The notes beneath the pieces were generated by a model that was not told the DNA's origin, searched no databases, and saw nothing but the letters and a program-made list of their open reading frames with translations. Of a DNA stretch of 64,000 bases, positions 8,827-16,333 are shown in pieces. Made by a program: the position numbers and the translations under genes. How positions within the stretch are numbered: the stretch's first letter is position 1; each line of letters begins with the position of its first letter. Source of the stretch: Hufsiella arboris (GTDB lineage Bacteria > Bacteroidota > Bacteroidia > Sphingobacteriales > Sphingobacteriaceae); contig NZ_WVHT01000011.1 in assembly GCF_009834875.1 (NCBI RefSeq), positions 62,001-126,000 on the forward strand, in the 5' to 3' direction.

Positions 8827-9162
8827 ATGCCAAAACAAAAAATGTCAACGGTAGAAAAAATATCATTTGGACAATACATTCGGGAGCTTAGAGAAAATGC
8901 TAACCTTCCACTTAGAAGAGTAGCTTCGGAGTTGGACATTGACACTTCTACACTAAGCAAAATTGAAAAGAACGAAAGAAACGCCAACGAACAAATCATC
9001 GACGGCATTTCAAAAATCTTCCACATCGAAAAATCGGAACTAAAACTTCGCTACCTAAGCGACAAAATCACCTATCAGTTATTGGATGAAGATAACGGAC
9101 TAGAAATTTTAAAAGTAGCAGAAGAAAAAATAAAATATCAAAGACAACAAAACAAAAAATGA
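8827..9162 (+). CDS. Xre-family HTH regulator of the restriction-modification operon
   Basis: A 111-residue protein. Residues about 13-67 form a Cro/C1-type helix-turn-helix domain (YIRELRENANLPLRRVASEL, DIDTSTLSKIEKNERNA), followed by a short charged tail that is probably helical. It is the first gene of a three-gene operon and overlaps the next gene by ATGA, so it is translationally coupled. Its size and place fit a controller (C) protein that times endonuclease expression, although the tail makes it longer than most C proteins. The coding sequence is clearly more AT-rich than ribBA and glyS on either side. Confidence 0.8.
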   Translation: MPKQKMSTVEKISFGQYIRELRENANLPLRRVASELDIDTSTLSKIEKNERNANEQIIDGISKIFHIEKSELKLRYLSDKITYQLLDEDNGLEILKVAEEKIKYQRQQNKK

Positions 9163-10073
9163 ATATTGACAAGAATATAAAGAACAAGAAACAGGAACTT
9201 TTGGCTTATTTCAGAGATAGGGCAAGGGAGTTTTTGACCCAAATCAAAACCCGATTTGCAGACACGCAGTCTGATAAAAGGGCAAGAGCTATTAATGAAG
9301 CTTTGAACCAAACCAAGTATAATTTGATAACAACTTTGTTGCAACAAGCTGAAAAAGAAAAATGGACTAACCAAGAAAAGTTAGAAGCCATTTTGATGAT
9401 TACTTACTGCAATATCGTCGTGATGATTGAAAGCCGTAATTCAGTAAGACCTTATGAGTATATGGATTTTTCGAGAAGAGTTGGAGAACTTTGGGATCCG
9501 TTTTGCAAGTTGTGTTTTTATTATCCTGTTAATGATATTGCACTTTTTGTACCACCGCTTTTTTCTGAGGTTAAAAAGAAAATGACGGATGAAATTACCA
9601 GCTACATTGATAAACTAACTATTCCTGACGAAGAAAAACAAGAACTGAAAAGATATTATGACAAAGTTTGGAATTTGGTAAGCTCGGGAGAAATTCAATT
9701 GGAACTGGATTTACATTTCGTACATAACGACCAAAAATATGTTGTTGATTTTAAAAGCGGTTTTGGTTCAAACGAAAAAGGAAATACAAACCGACTGTTG
9801 CTAGTAGCCACCATTTACCAAAATCTTGACGACAACTATAAATGCCTGCTTTTTGTAAGAGCAGAAGAAAATAACAGCTATTTTAATACGCTGAAAAATT
9901 CAGGGATTTGGGAGGCATATTGTGGCAATGTAGCCTATCAGAAAGTGCAAGAGTATTCAGGTTACAATCTGAAACAATGGACAGAAACGAACATTGATTG
10001 GGCAACAGATTTTAATGAAGAAACAACACAGCACTTAGGTGACAACAGACTTTTACAATATCTACTTTGGTAA
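9159..10073 (+). CDS. Putative type II restriction endonuclease (PD-(D/E)XK-like)
   Basis: A 304-residue protein that I do not recognise as a named enzyme. Its middle holds ELDLHFVHNDQKYVVDFKSGF, where D184 and D197-F-K199 have the spacing of a PD-(D/E)XK nuclease core (D, 12 residues, D-x-K) and E182 is close by. The rest is helical and charged. The position between a Xre regulator and a DNA adenine methyltransferase, with ATGA coupling upstream and TAATG coupling downstream, supports an endonuclease role. Recognition sequence is unknown. A different nuclease role or an accessory subunit is possible. Confidence 0.65.
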   Translation: MNIDKNIKNKKQELLAYFRDRAREFLTQIKTRFADTQSDKRARAINEALNQTKYNLITTLLQQAEKEKWTNQEKLEAILMITYCNIVVMIESRNSVRPYEYMDFSRRVGELWDPFCKLCFYYPVNDIALFVPPLFSEVKKKMTDEITSYIDKLTIPDEEKQELKRYYDKVWNLVSSGEIQLELDLHFVHNDQKYVVDFKSGFGSNEKGNTNRLLLVATIYQNLDDNYKCLLFVRAEENNSYFNTLKNSGIWEAYCGNVAYQKVQEYSGYNLKQWTETNIDWATDFNEETTQHLGDNRLLQYLLW

Positions 10074-11581
10074 TGATAAGCGAAGCAAGAAAATATCAGG
10101 CATTTTACACTAAATCTACACCTATCGTTGATTATATGGTTAGTAAACTTTCATTGCAGGCAAGGGATAAAATCTTTGAACCTTGCGGTGGCGATGGTGT
10201 ATTTGTTGAAACAATTTTAAGCGAAAACGAATATGCCCACATTGATATTTGCGAGTTAAATACAAGGTCTGTAGAAATTCTTAGTGAGAAGTTTTCTGAT
10301 TGTTTAAATGTAACTATTCGTGAATGTGATACGTTGTTAGATACCGAATTAAAATTCAATTCTTGCTTTGGCGGCATTTATGACAAAATCATAGCCAATC
10401 CACCGTACGGAGCATGGCAAGACTATGACAAGCGGGTTGTGCTAAAAAAGATGTACCCCGAATTGTATGCCAAAGAAAGCTACGGCTTGTTTTTATACCG
10501 CTGTATTGAGCTACTAAAAGAAGACGGAATTTTATCTTTTATCATTCCCGATACTTTTCTCAATCTGCATATGCACAAGGCGTTGAGAAACCACATTTTG
10601 AATAAAACACAAATCGTAGAATTAGCATTATTCCCTTCCTCGTTTTTCCCAGGAGTGAAATTTGGATATGCAAATCTGTCCATCATTACTTTGAGAAAGA
10701 AAAGTGATTATAAAGAATGCTTAAAAAACACCTTCGTTGTTATTAACGGCTTTGATAATGTAGAACAATTGAACAACATCGACGATGAAAATTTAAAAAA
10801 GTATTCGTTCAAACAAGAAGATGTCTTTAAAAATCCCGAACACGCTTTTTTGATTGCAGAAAATAGTAAGATACTAAAACTCATCAGCCAGTCAAAATTA
10901 AAAGTTGGTGATATTTCCGATTGTGTTACGGGGTTTTATTCGGGAGATGACAAGCGTTTTTTACAAGTGATTAGTAATGAATTAAAAAATGGGAAAAACT
11001 ACGCGTTGGCAAATATTGAAAGCATCAATACAGATTATAAGTACAATTCTGAAATACTGAGCGGAATTGACGGACAGCAACATTTCCTACCAATTGTAAA
11101 AGGTGGAAATACCAAATACTTAAAGCCAGAAAGTTGGTTTATGAATTGGAGTAAAGAAGCCGTTCAATATTACAAAACCGATAAAAAAGCACGATTTCAA
11201 AATCCGAGATACTACTTTAAATTTGGTATTGGCGTACCGATGATAAGTTCATCAAGCATCACGGCATCATTAATTGAAAACAAATTATTCGACCAAAGTA
11301 TTGTAGGCATTTTTCCGAAAGATGAAGGCTTGACCTATTATTTATTGGCTTTTTTCAATTCGCCAACTTGTAATAAATTGATAAGAACCATTAATCCATC
11401 AGCCAATAACCCTGCAAACTATATAAAGAAAATTCCGTTTATCATTCCTGAAAATTCCGTTTTGGAATTGGTAACCAAGAAAACAAAAAATATAGTTGAT
11501 GAAGTAAGAACGACAGGAAGTTATAACGAACAAATAGAACTTGAACTGTTTCAGTTAATTGCAGGAACGTATGGAATATAA
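10073..11581 (+). CDS. DNA adenine N6-methyltransferase of the restriction-modification system
   Basis: The ATG at 10073 overlaps the upstream stop (TAATG), which favours it over a TTG two codons earlier, giving 502 residues. The SAM-binding motif I is FEPCGGDGVF (near residue 40) and the catalytic motif IV is NPPY at residues 109-112, which places it among N6-adenine enzymes of gamma-type order (as in TaqI and Eco57I-like enzymes). The C-terminal ~250 residues look like a TaqI-type target-recognition domain (VTGFYSGDDKRFL, PIVKGGNTKYL, LIRTINPSANNPANYIKKIPF). It would protect host DNA from the partner endonuclease. AT-rich composition suggests horizontal transfer. Confidence 0.85.
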   Translation: MISEARKYQAFYTKSTPIVDYMVSKLSLQARDKIFEPCGGDGVFVETILSENEYAHIDICELNTRSVEILSEKFSDCLNVTIRECDTLLDTELKFNSCFGGIYDKIIANPPYGAWQDYDKRVVLKKMYPELYAKESYGLFLYRCIELLKEDGILSFIIPDTFLNLHMHKALRNHILNKTQIVELALFPSSFFPGVKFGYANLSIITLRKKSDYKECLKNTFVVINGFDNVEQLNNIDDENLKKYSFKQEDVFKNPEHAFLIAENSKILKLISQSKLKVGDISDCVTGFYSGDDKRFLQVISNELKNGKNYALANIESINTDYKYNSEILSGIDGQQHFLPIVKGGNTKYLKPESWFMNWSKEAVQYYKTDKKARFQNPRYYFKFGIGVPMISSSSITASLIENKLFDQSIVGIFPKDEGLTYYLLAFFNSPTCNKLIRTINPSANNPANYIKKIPFIIPENSVLELVTKKTKNIVDEVRTTGSYNEQIELELFQLIAGTYGI

Positions 11582-11593
11582 GCCAAAACAAAC

Positions 11594-11660
11594 AAGCATA
11601 CACGTTTGCAAGCCGTGCAAAGCCGGCACATAGACCAAGGCTTGCAAAGTCTGTGCTTTT
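11594..11660 (+). repeat. Long imperfect palindrome downstream of the methyltransferase
   Basis: TTTGCAAGCC at 11605-11614 pairs with GGCTTGCAAA at 11639-11648, and the outer arms (AAGCATACACG and GTCTGTGCTT) extend the stem to about 19 bp with a few mismatches and one unpaired G at 11604. The 24-nt loop contains a small inner stem, GTGC with GCAC. A TTTTT run follows, so it can act as the operon terminator; the bulges and inner stem also resemble folded recombination sites. It is not a perfect example of either. Confidence 0.6.
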
Positions 11661-11680
11661 TCCAGTGCGCAACCAACAAC

Positions 11681-11848
11681 CATAAAAAAAGGCGCATCGA
11701 CTCATCAATGCGCCTTTTGTTTTTATAAAGGAAATTATTTCGCCAGCAAATTTTTCCAGCTCACTAATTCCCCGATAATTTTATCCAGCTGATCGATCGC
11801 TACACGTTCCTGCAACATACTATCACGGTGCCGAATAGTTACCGTATT
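11681..11848. repeat. Displaced copy of the glyS 3' end and terminator
   Basis: This 168-bp segment matches 12026-12192 with about six substitutions and one length difference in an A run, roughly 96% identity. It contains the hairpin terminator and the last ~38 codons of glyS. The match ends at ACCGTATT, where the first hairpin repeat begins shortly after. The two copies are direct repeats about 345 bp apart. Confidence 0.9.
11735..11848 (-). pseudogene. glyS 3'-end fragment (duplicate)
   Basis: On the minus strand this repeats the final ~38 codons and stop of glycyl-tRNA synthetase, with no upstream part of the gene and no start. Changes relative to the intact gene include CTTGG-region codons and one Arg codon context. 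It cannot make a functional product. It marks either a target-side duplication or a gene tail brought in by an incoming element. Confidence 0.85.
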
Positions 11849-11853
11849 CACCT

Positions 11854-11878
11854 GCGGTTGGTGTTCTCACCATACCGC
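11854..11878 (+). repeat. REP-like hairpin, copy 1
   Basis: A 10-bp stem with GCGGTTGGTG on the left, a TTCT tetraloop, and CACCATACCGC on the right, leaving one bulged T at 11873. CCT precedes the stem. The two outer base pairs differ from copies 2 and 3 but remain paired. Confidence 0.7.
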
Positions 11879-11905
11879 GACTTTTAGAGATATGAATATA
11901 TAGAA

Positions 11906-11930
11906 ATGGTACGGTGACAACACCGACCAT
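11906..11930 (-). repeat. REP-like hairpin, copy 2 (inverted)
   Basis: Read on the minus strand: ATGGTCGGTG, TTGT loop, CACCGTACCAT, again with one bulged T and CCT in front. Stem positions differ from copy 1 at three places and each change is matched on the other side. Confidence 0.7.
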
Positions 11931-11991
11931 AGGGAAACGACATTACACCAGCTGCCAGTCTAGTCATCGCGGGGACGTAAGGATTCAACCT

Positions 11992-12016
11992 CCGGTTGGT
12001 GTTATCACCATACCGG
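11992..12016 (+). repeat. REP-like hairpin, copy 3
   Basis: CCGGTTGGTG, TTAT loop, CACCATACCGG, with the bulged T at 12011 and CCT at 11989-11991. It is flanked by a short direct repeat GGGGACGT at about 11971 and 12015. Confidence 0.7.
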
Positions 12017-12027
12017 GGACGTCTTCA

Positions 12028-12066
12028 TAAAAAAGGCGCATCGACTCATCAATGCGCCTTTCCTTT
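12028..12066 (-). terminator. glyS terminator
   Basis: The hairpin AAAGGCGCAT / ATGCGCCTTT lies just beyond the glyS stop and is followed on the minus strand by a TTTTTT tract. The duplicated copy sits at about 11684-11720. The A and T runs on both sides make it able to work in both directions. Confidence 0.75.
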
Positions 12067-12078
12067 TTATAAAGGAAA

Positions 12079-13542
12079 TTATTTCGCCAGCAAATTCTTC
12101 CAGCTTACTAATTCCCCGATAATTTTATCCAGCTGATCGATCGCTACACGTTCCTGCAGCATACTATCACGGTGGCGAATAGTTACCGTATTATCCTCCA
12201 GCGACTGGTGGTCGACCGTTATGCAGAACGGCGTTCCGATAGCGTCCTGGCGGCGGTAGCGTTTCCCGATCGAATCTTTTTCTTCGTAAATGATATTGTG
12301 ATCTAGTTTCAGGCGGTTCATAATTTCACGAGCCTTTTCCGGCAAGCCATCTTTCTTGGTCAAAGGCAGGATGGCTGCTTTGACCGGCGCCAGGCATGGG
12401 TGAAGTTTTAAAACCACGCGGCTGTCTTTTTTGTCGCCTTCGCTTAAGTCCTGCTCTTCGTAAGCATTGATCATCGTTAACAAGAACATCCTGTCGAGGC
12501 CGATAGAAGTTTCGATTACATAAGGAATATAATTTTGATTGATCTCCGAATCGAAATACTGCAGTTTTTTCCCTGAAAGTTCCTGGTGCTGGCTCAGGTC
12601 GAAATCTGTGCGGCTGTGAATCCCCTCTACTTCTTTAAACCCAAAAGGAAACTCAAATTCAATATCAACGGCGGCATTTGCATAGTGAGCCAGTTTTGTG
12701 TGATCGTGGTAACGATATTTCTCTGCTGGTGTTCCTACGGCAAGGTGCCATTTCAAGCGCGCCTCTTTCCAGTAAGCATACCATTTCATTTCTTCGCCGG
12801 GACGAACAAAGAATTGCATCTCCATCTGTTCAAATTCGCGCATACGCATAATGAACTGGCGCGCGATAACCTCGTTACGAAAAGCCTTTCCGATTTGTGC
12901 AATACCAAAAGGGATTTTCATGCGGCCTGTTTTCTGAACGTTCAGGAAGTTTACAAAAATTCCCTGCGCTGTTTCCGGGCGGAGATAAATCTGGTCCGCA
13001 TCATCGGCGATAGCGCCCATTTGCGTGCTGAACATCAGGTTGAACTGGCGGACATCGGTCCAGTTACGGGTTCCCGAAACCGGGCAAACAATTTCATGCT
13101 CGATGATGAGATCACGTAAAGCAACCAAATTATCTGCTTTTAAAGCATCGTCCAGGTTTGTTTGTAAAGCGTCAGCCTTTTCCTTTTTGCCGTCTTTTTC
13201 ATAACGGGCAATTTTATCTTCTAAAAGCTGATCGGCACGGTACCTTTTTTTGGAATCTTTATTATCGATCATCGGATCGCTGAAGCCGTCCACGTGGCCG
13301 CTTGCTTTCCAGGTTTTGGGGTGCATAAAAATCGCGGCATCGATGCCCACGATGTTTTCGTGCAGCTGCACCATGCTTTTCCACCAATATGTTTTGATAT
13401 TGTTTTTTAATTCCGAACCATTCTGGCCGTAATCATAAACGGCGCTCAGGCCATCGTAAATTTCGCTTGAAGGAAATACAAAACCGTATTCCTTAGCATG
13501 CGATATAACGTTTTTAAAAAGTTCGTCGGTACTTTTACTCAT
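12079..13542 (-). CDS. glyS: Glycyl-tRNA synthetase (dimeric type)
   Basis: A 487-residue class II aminoacyl-tRNA synthetase of the alpha2 (eukaryote/archaea-like) type, not the alpha2beta2 GlyQS type. The N-terminal HAKEYGFVFPSSEIYDGLSAVYDYG is the family start; class II motif 2 falls around FRNEVIARQFIMRMREFEQMEMQFF and motif 3 at SIGLDRMFL. The C-terminal ~100 residues form the anticodon-binding domain. It charges tRNA-Gly in the cytosol. Length is typical. The last 38 codons are repeated just downstream beside the restriction-modification island, so the gene end appears to be an insertion target. Confidence 0.95.
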   Translation of the reverse strand: MSKSTDELFKNVISHAKEYGFVFPSSEIYDGLSAVYDYGQNGSELKNNIKTYWWKSMVQLHENIVGIDAAIFMHPKTWKASGHVDGFSDPMIDNKDSKKRYRADQLLEDKIARYEKDGKKEKADALQTNLDDALKADNLVALRDLIIEHEIVCPVSGTRNWTDVRQFNLMFSTQMGAIADDADQIYLRPETAQGIFVNFLNVQKTGRMKIPFGIAQIGKAFRNEVIARQFIMRMREFEQMEMQFFVRPGEEMKWYAYWKEARLKWHLAVGTPAEKYRYHDHTKLAHYANAAVDIEFEFPFGFKEVEGIHSRTDFDLSQHQELSGKKLQYFDSEINQNYIPYVIETSIGLDRMFLLTMINAYEEQDLSEGDKKDSRVVLKLHPCLAPVKAAILPLTKKDGLPEKAREIMNRLKLDHNIIYEEKDSIGKRYRRQDAIGTPFCITVDHQSLEDNTVTIRHRDSMLQERVAIDQLDKIIGELVSWKNLLAK

Positions 13543-13550
13543 AACAGGGG

Positions 13551-13558
13551 CAAAGATA
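13551..13558 (-). promoter_or_regulatory. -7 box TATCTTTG for glyS
   Basis: The minus strand reads TATCTTTG, an exact TAnnTTTG match, 8 nt upstream of the glyS ATG. Confidence 0.55.
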
Positions 13559-14000
13559 ATATTGGATTTTAGAATTAGGTGGTGTAGCGTTTATTTTCAG
13601 AGATGGATTGAGGTTAAAAGAGTTGCGTGAGTAGGGATTGTGTAGAATGTCCTCTCATGTCTTTATCTGGATAACTAAGGTATTTATTTTAGTGTATGAA
13701 AGATTATATGAATAATGTTAATTTGAAAAGCAAGTTCCTGATTTATCGAGTCCGATAGTCCCGTGTTCTGCTAAAGTTTTGCCTCAAACGTATGGAAAAT
13801 TGAATGTTCCATCATGGCAAAACTACCGCTGACACCCGGGTTTATTGAACGCGGGACAGATTTTCATGGCCACAGCGCCGTTGCTGCAGATAATTTTTGT
13901 GTGATATCAGCTCATTTTAAACCGAACCCGATGCAAGGTTAATTTGGGAACAATCAATGAAATCAATTTCTCAATCCCTCTCAAATCCTAATCCCAAACG
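13559..14000. other. 442-bp gap between divergent glyS and gldA
   Basis: No gene is supported. It contains one copy of a ~100-bp dispersed element (13758-13858, listed separately). The rest is AT-rich spacer with the two outward promoters at its ends. Confidence 0.6.
13758..13858 (-). repeat. Dispersed ~100-bp element with GTCCCG ends, copy 1
   Basis: The segment starts GTCCCGTGTTC and ends GAACGCGGGAC, near-perfect terminal inverted repeats of 11 bp. Its inside shares AGTTTTGCCT and CCCGGGTTTATTG blocks, and the flank TTTTCATGGC, with the reverse complement of 45190-45292. No gene is encoded. It looks like a small non-autonomous or structured repeat. Confidence 0.7.
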
Positions 14001-14008
14001 TATATTTG
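14001..14008 (+). promoter_or_regulatory. -7 box TATATTTG for gldA
   Basis: TATATTTG ends 4 nt before the ATG at 14013. A transcript starting at the usual distance would begin at the start codon itself, so the mRNA is probably leaderless. Confidence 0.5.
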
Positions 14009-14012
14009 CCTT

Positions 14013-14735
14013 ATGAGCATTCAGGTTGAAAACCTCACCAAAGCATACGGCCAGCAAAAAGCTGTCGATTCAATTTCTTTCAGCGCAAATAACGGGCGTA
14101 TCATGGGCTTCCTTGGTCCGAACGGTGCAGGAAAATCAACCACGATGAAAATCCTTTCGTGCTTCATACCGCAAACATCCGGCAAGGCATTGGTAAACGG
14201 ATTTGACGTTTTAACAAATCCTGTTGAAGCAAAAAGGCAGGTAGGCTATCTCCCGGAGCATAATCCATTGTACATAGAGATGTATGTAAAGGAATACCTG
14301 AATTTTATCGCTGAACTTCACCAAACGCCAAATAAAGTGCAACGGATTAAGGAAGTGATTGATTTAGTAGGGCTGGGAGTCGAACAAAACAAAAAAATAG
14401 CCCAACTTTCAAAAGGATACCGGCAGCGGGTAGGTATCGCTCAGGCAATTTTAAACGATCCACCGGTATTAATTATGGATGAACCTACGTCGGGACTGGA
14501 CCCAAATCAGCTGGTTGATATAAGGCAGCTGATCCGTGATCTGGGAAAAGATAAAACGATTGTTTTTTCAACACATATTATGCAGGAGGTAGAAGCCGTT
14601 TGCGATGATGTGGTGATTATCAATAAGGGAACGCTTGTTGAAAATGACTCACTGCAGAATATTTTCAGTCGGCACAAATCCAAAAGCCTTGAAGAAATTT
14701 TTATCCGCTTAACATCCCAAAATGTTGTTGTTTAA
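14013..14735 (+). CDS. gldA: ABC transporter ATP-binding protein GldA
   Basis: A 240-residue ATPase subunit with Walker A GPNGAGKST (near residue 35), signature LSKGYRQRVGIAQAI, Walker B VLIMDEPTSGLDP and the H-loop FSTHIMQEVEAV. Sequence and the nearby gldF and gldG genes identify it as GldA of the Bacteroidota gliding-associated ABC transporter. The three proteins are thought to form one transporter at the inner membrane; it supports gliding in some species, but homologues also occur in non-gliding Sphingobacteriaceae. It is separated from gldFG by an outer-membrane protein gene and a terminator. Confidence 0.85.
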   Translation: MSIQVENLTKAYGQQKAVDSISFSANNGRIMGFLGPNGAGKSTTMKILSCFIPQTSGKALVNGFDVLTNPVEAKRQVGYLPEHNPLYIEMYVKEYLNFIAELHQTPNKVQRIKEVIDLVGLGVEQNKKIAQLSKGYRQRVGIAQAILNDPPVLIMDEPTSGLDPNQLVDIRQLIRDLGKDKTIVFSTHIMQEVEAVCDDVVIINKGTLVENDSLQNIFSRHKSKSLEEIFIRLTSQNVVV

Positions 14736-14813
14736 GCAATAAAATACCTAAACAACCAGTTTTGTATGTTGTTAATGATTTACCTATTTTTAATGAATCC
14801 GTAGCGCGAATTA

Positions 14814-15341
14814 ATGAAAAGATTCCTCATTTCCCTTGTTTTTAGTTTAAGCTTAGTTAGTGTATTTGCGCAATCAACCCCCAGGCCTTACCTTCCAAAG
14901 CCGCGGTTTAGTCTCGGGCCTGAATTCGGATTTCCCACCGATCATGAGTTCGCCGATTTATTCCGTTTTGGATTTGGCGGTTCCGGAGCGCTGGAAATAC
15001 CGGTTACACGTAAATTTTACCTGGAAGGGGTGGCCGGGTTCATTACTTATTATTTAAAGTCAAGCTCGTATGACGAGTCTGATATCAATAAAAGTTACAT
15101 CCCGTTAAAAGCCGGCGGTAAATATTACATTAAAAATTACTTATATGCCGAAGGAACCTTTGGAGTCAGCATTGGTACGCAAAAAAATGCAGGCGTGGCC
15201 TTAGTATACAGCCCAGGAGCTGGTGTCTCAATTCCGGTTACAAAGGACGGCTATCTGGACATTGGAGGCCGTTTCGAAGTTTGGGATCGTGACGGGGGCA
15301 ATCTCAATCAATTTGCCATCAAAGCCGCTTATAAGTTTTAA
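14814..15341 (+). CDS. Outer-membrane beta-barrel protein
   Basis: A 175-residue protein with a clear Sec signal peptide (MKRFLISLVFSLSLVSVFAQ) and alternating strands ending in an aromatic residue (AIKAAYKF), as expected for a small 8-stranded porin-family/OmpX-like barrel. The mature part has repeating amphipathic strands such as FYLEGVAGFITYYL and YLDIGGRFEVWDRDG. No enzymatic motif is seen. It lies 78 bp after gldA in the same direction and may share its transcript. Function is unknown. Confidence 0.75.
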   Translation: MKRFLISLVFSLSLVSVFAQSTPRPYLPKPRFSLGPEFGFPTDHEFADLFRFGFGGSGALEIPVTRKFYLEGVAGFITYYLKSSSYDESDINKSYIPLKAGGKYYIKNYLYAEGTFGVSIGTQKNAGVALVYSPGAGVSIPVTKDGYLDIGGRFEVWDRDGGNLNQFAIKAAYKF

Positions 15342-15532
15342 TGGCTGTTTATCCGGGTGTCAACTATTGCCATAAAATATTCCCGGGAAGATAACTGCCG
15401 CCCTGCCCATGTTCCGGGTTGCTTCTACATAAGGTTTATAGAAGCTGACAATTTCCGCGACAGTAACCGAAATAGCAATTTAAAAGACATGAGCTGAAAA
15501 TAGCTAGCGATAACGCCAGGATAATTTGCAAT

Positions 15533-15564
15533 AGCTTCCGGAATTCTCTCCGGAAGCTTTTTTG
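15533..15564 (+). terminator. Rho-independent terminator upstream of gldF
   Basis: AGCTTCCGG pairs perfectly with CCGGAAGCT around an 8-nt loop, followed by TTTTTTG. It stands 192 bp past the barrel gene and 41 bp before gldF, so it may end a long 3' UTR or a small RNA. Confidence 0.75.
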
Positions 15565-15604
15565 TTAAGGGGATATTGATTTACTTTGAGATTTAATTAG
15601 CAAA

Positions 15605-16333
15605 ATGCTATCCATCTTTCGCAAAGAAGTCTCATCATATTTCAATTCACTTGTAGCCTACATAACAGTAGGTATATTTTTAGCCGTTACCGGCCTGTTC
15701 TTATGGATTTTTCCGGACACGAGTATCTTCGAATATGGTTTTTCCAGTCTTGAGACGTTGTTTTCCATAGTGCCCTATCTTTTTATGTTTCTCATCCCGG
15801 CAATAACTATGCGGTCTTTAGCCGAGGAAAAAAAGGAGGGGACTTTCGAAACACTTGCAACAAGCCCGGTAACAGATTGGCAGATCGTTGCAGGCAAATA
15901 CCTGGGAAGCGTTGTTATCGTTTTACTAGCACTTATTCCAACGTTCATTTACTATTACACGGTTTATGAGCTTGGCGCCGTGAAAGGGAATGTCGACACT
16001 GGCGCCGTCATTGGTTCCTATATCGGTTTGTTTTTAATTGGCAGCTCTTTTTCGGCCATTGGTATTTTTGCTTCCTCGATCACTAAAAACCAGATAATCG
16101 CTTTTGCATTGTCTGTGTTCCTATGCTTTATCGCATTCGCGGGATTTGGAGCAGTCAGTAAAATACTCTCTTTTCAAAGTATCGAAGGCACACTTGCCGG
16201 ATTGGGCATCGAAGAACATTATGAGGCAATTAGCCGTGGTGTGCTCGACACGCGCGACCTATTTTACTTTTTAAGCTTTATCGCATTTTTTTTAGTTTGT
16301 ACCAAAACGGTTTTAGGAGGCAGAACGTGGTAA
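15605..16333 (+). CDS. gldF: ABC transporter permease GldF
   Basis: A 242-residue inner-membrane protein with six hydrophobic segments and the ABC-2 pattern AITMRSLAEEKKEGTFETLATSPVTDWQIVAGKYLG, seen in GldF and related Gly-type exporters. It begins MLSIFRKEVSSYFNSLVAYI, typical of GldF. The stop overlaps the start of gldG by 7 bp, so the two are co-translated. It should form the transporter with GldG and the ATPase GldA encoded upstream. Confidence 0.85.
   Translation: MLSIFRKEVSSYFNSLVAYITVGIFLAVTGLFLWIFPDTSIFEYGFSSLETLFSIVPYLFMFLIPAITMRSLAEEKKEGTFETLATSPVTDWQIVAGKYLGSVVIVLLALIPTFIYYYTVYELGAVKGNVDTGAVIGSYIGLFLIGSSFSAIGIFASSITKNQIIAFALSVFLCFIAFAGFGAVSKILSFQSIEGTLAGLGIEEHYEAISRGVLDTRDLFYFLSFIAFFLVCTKTVLGGRTW
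16315..16320 (+). promoter_or_regulatory. Shine-Dalgarno AGGAGG that sets the gldG start
   Basis: AGGAGG lies inside the end of gldF, 6 nt before a GTG at 16327. Strong Shine-Dalgarno sequences are rare in this window, and this one picks the GTG over an ATG 30 nt upstream. Confidence 0.6.

Larger units (their letters stand above)
11582..12078. other. 497-bp gap holding the right edge of the island
   Basis: No intact gene. From left to right it holds a long imperfect palindrome after the methyltransferase, a second copy of the glyS terminator and last codons, three 25-nt hairpin repeats, and the true glyS terminator. Each is listed separately. Confidence 0.8.

Noticed and set aside
12586-13119. 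177-codon open frame antisense to glyS
   Set aside because: It lies wholly inside the strongly conserved glyS gene on the other strand, has no promoter box and no recognisable domain; a shadow frame.
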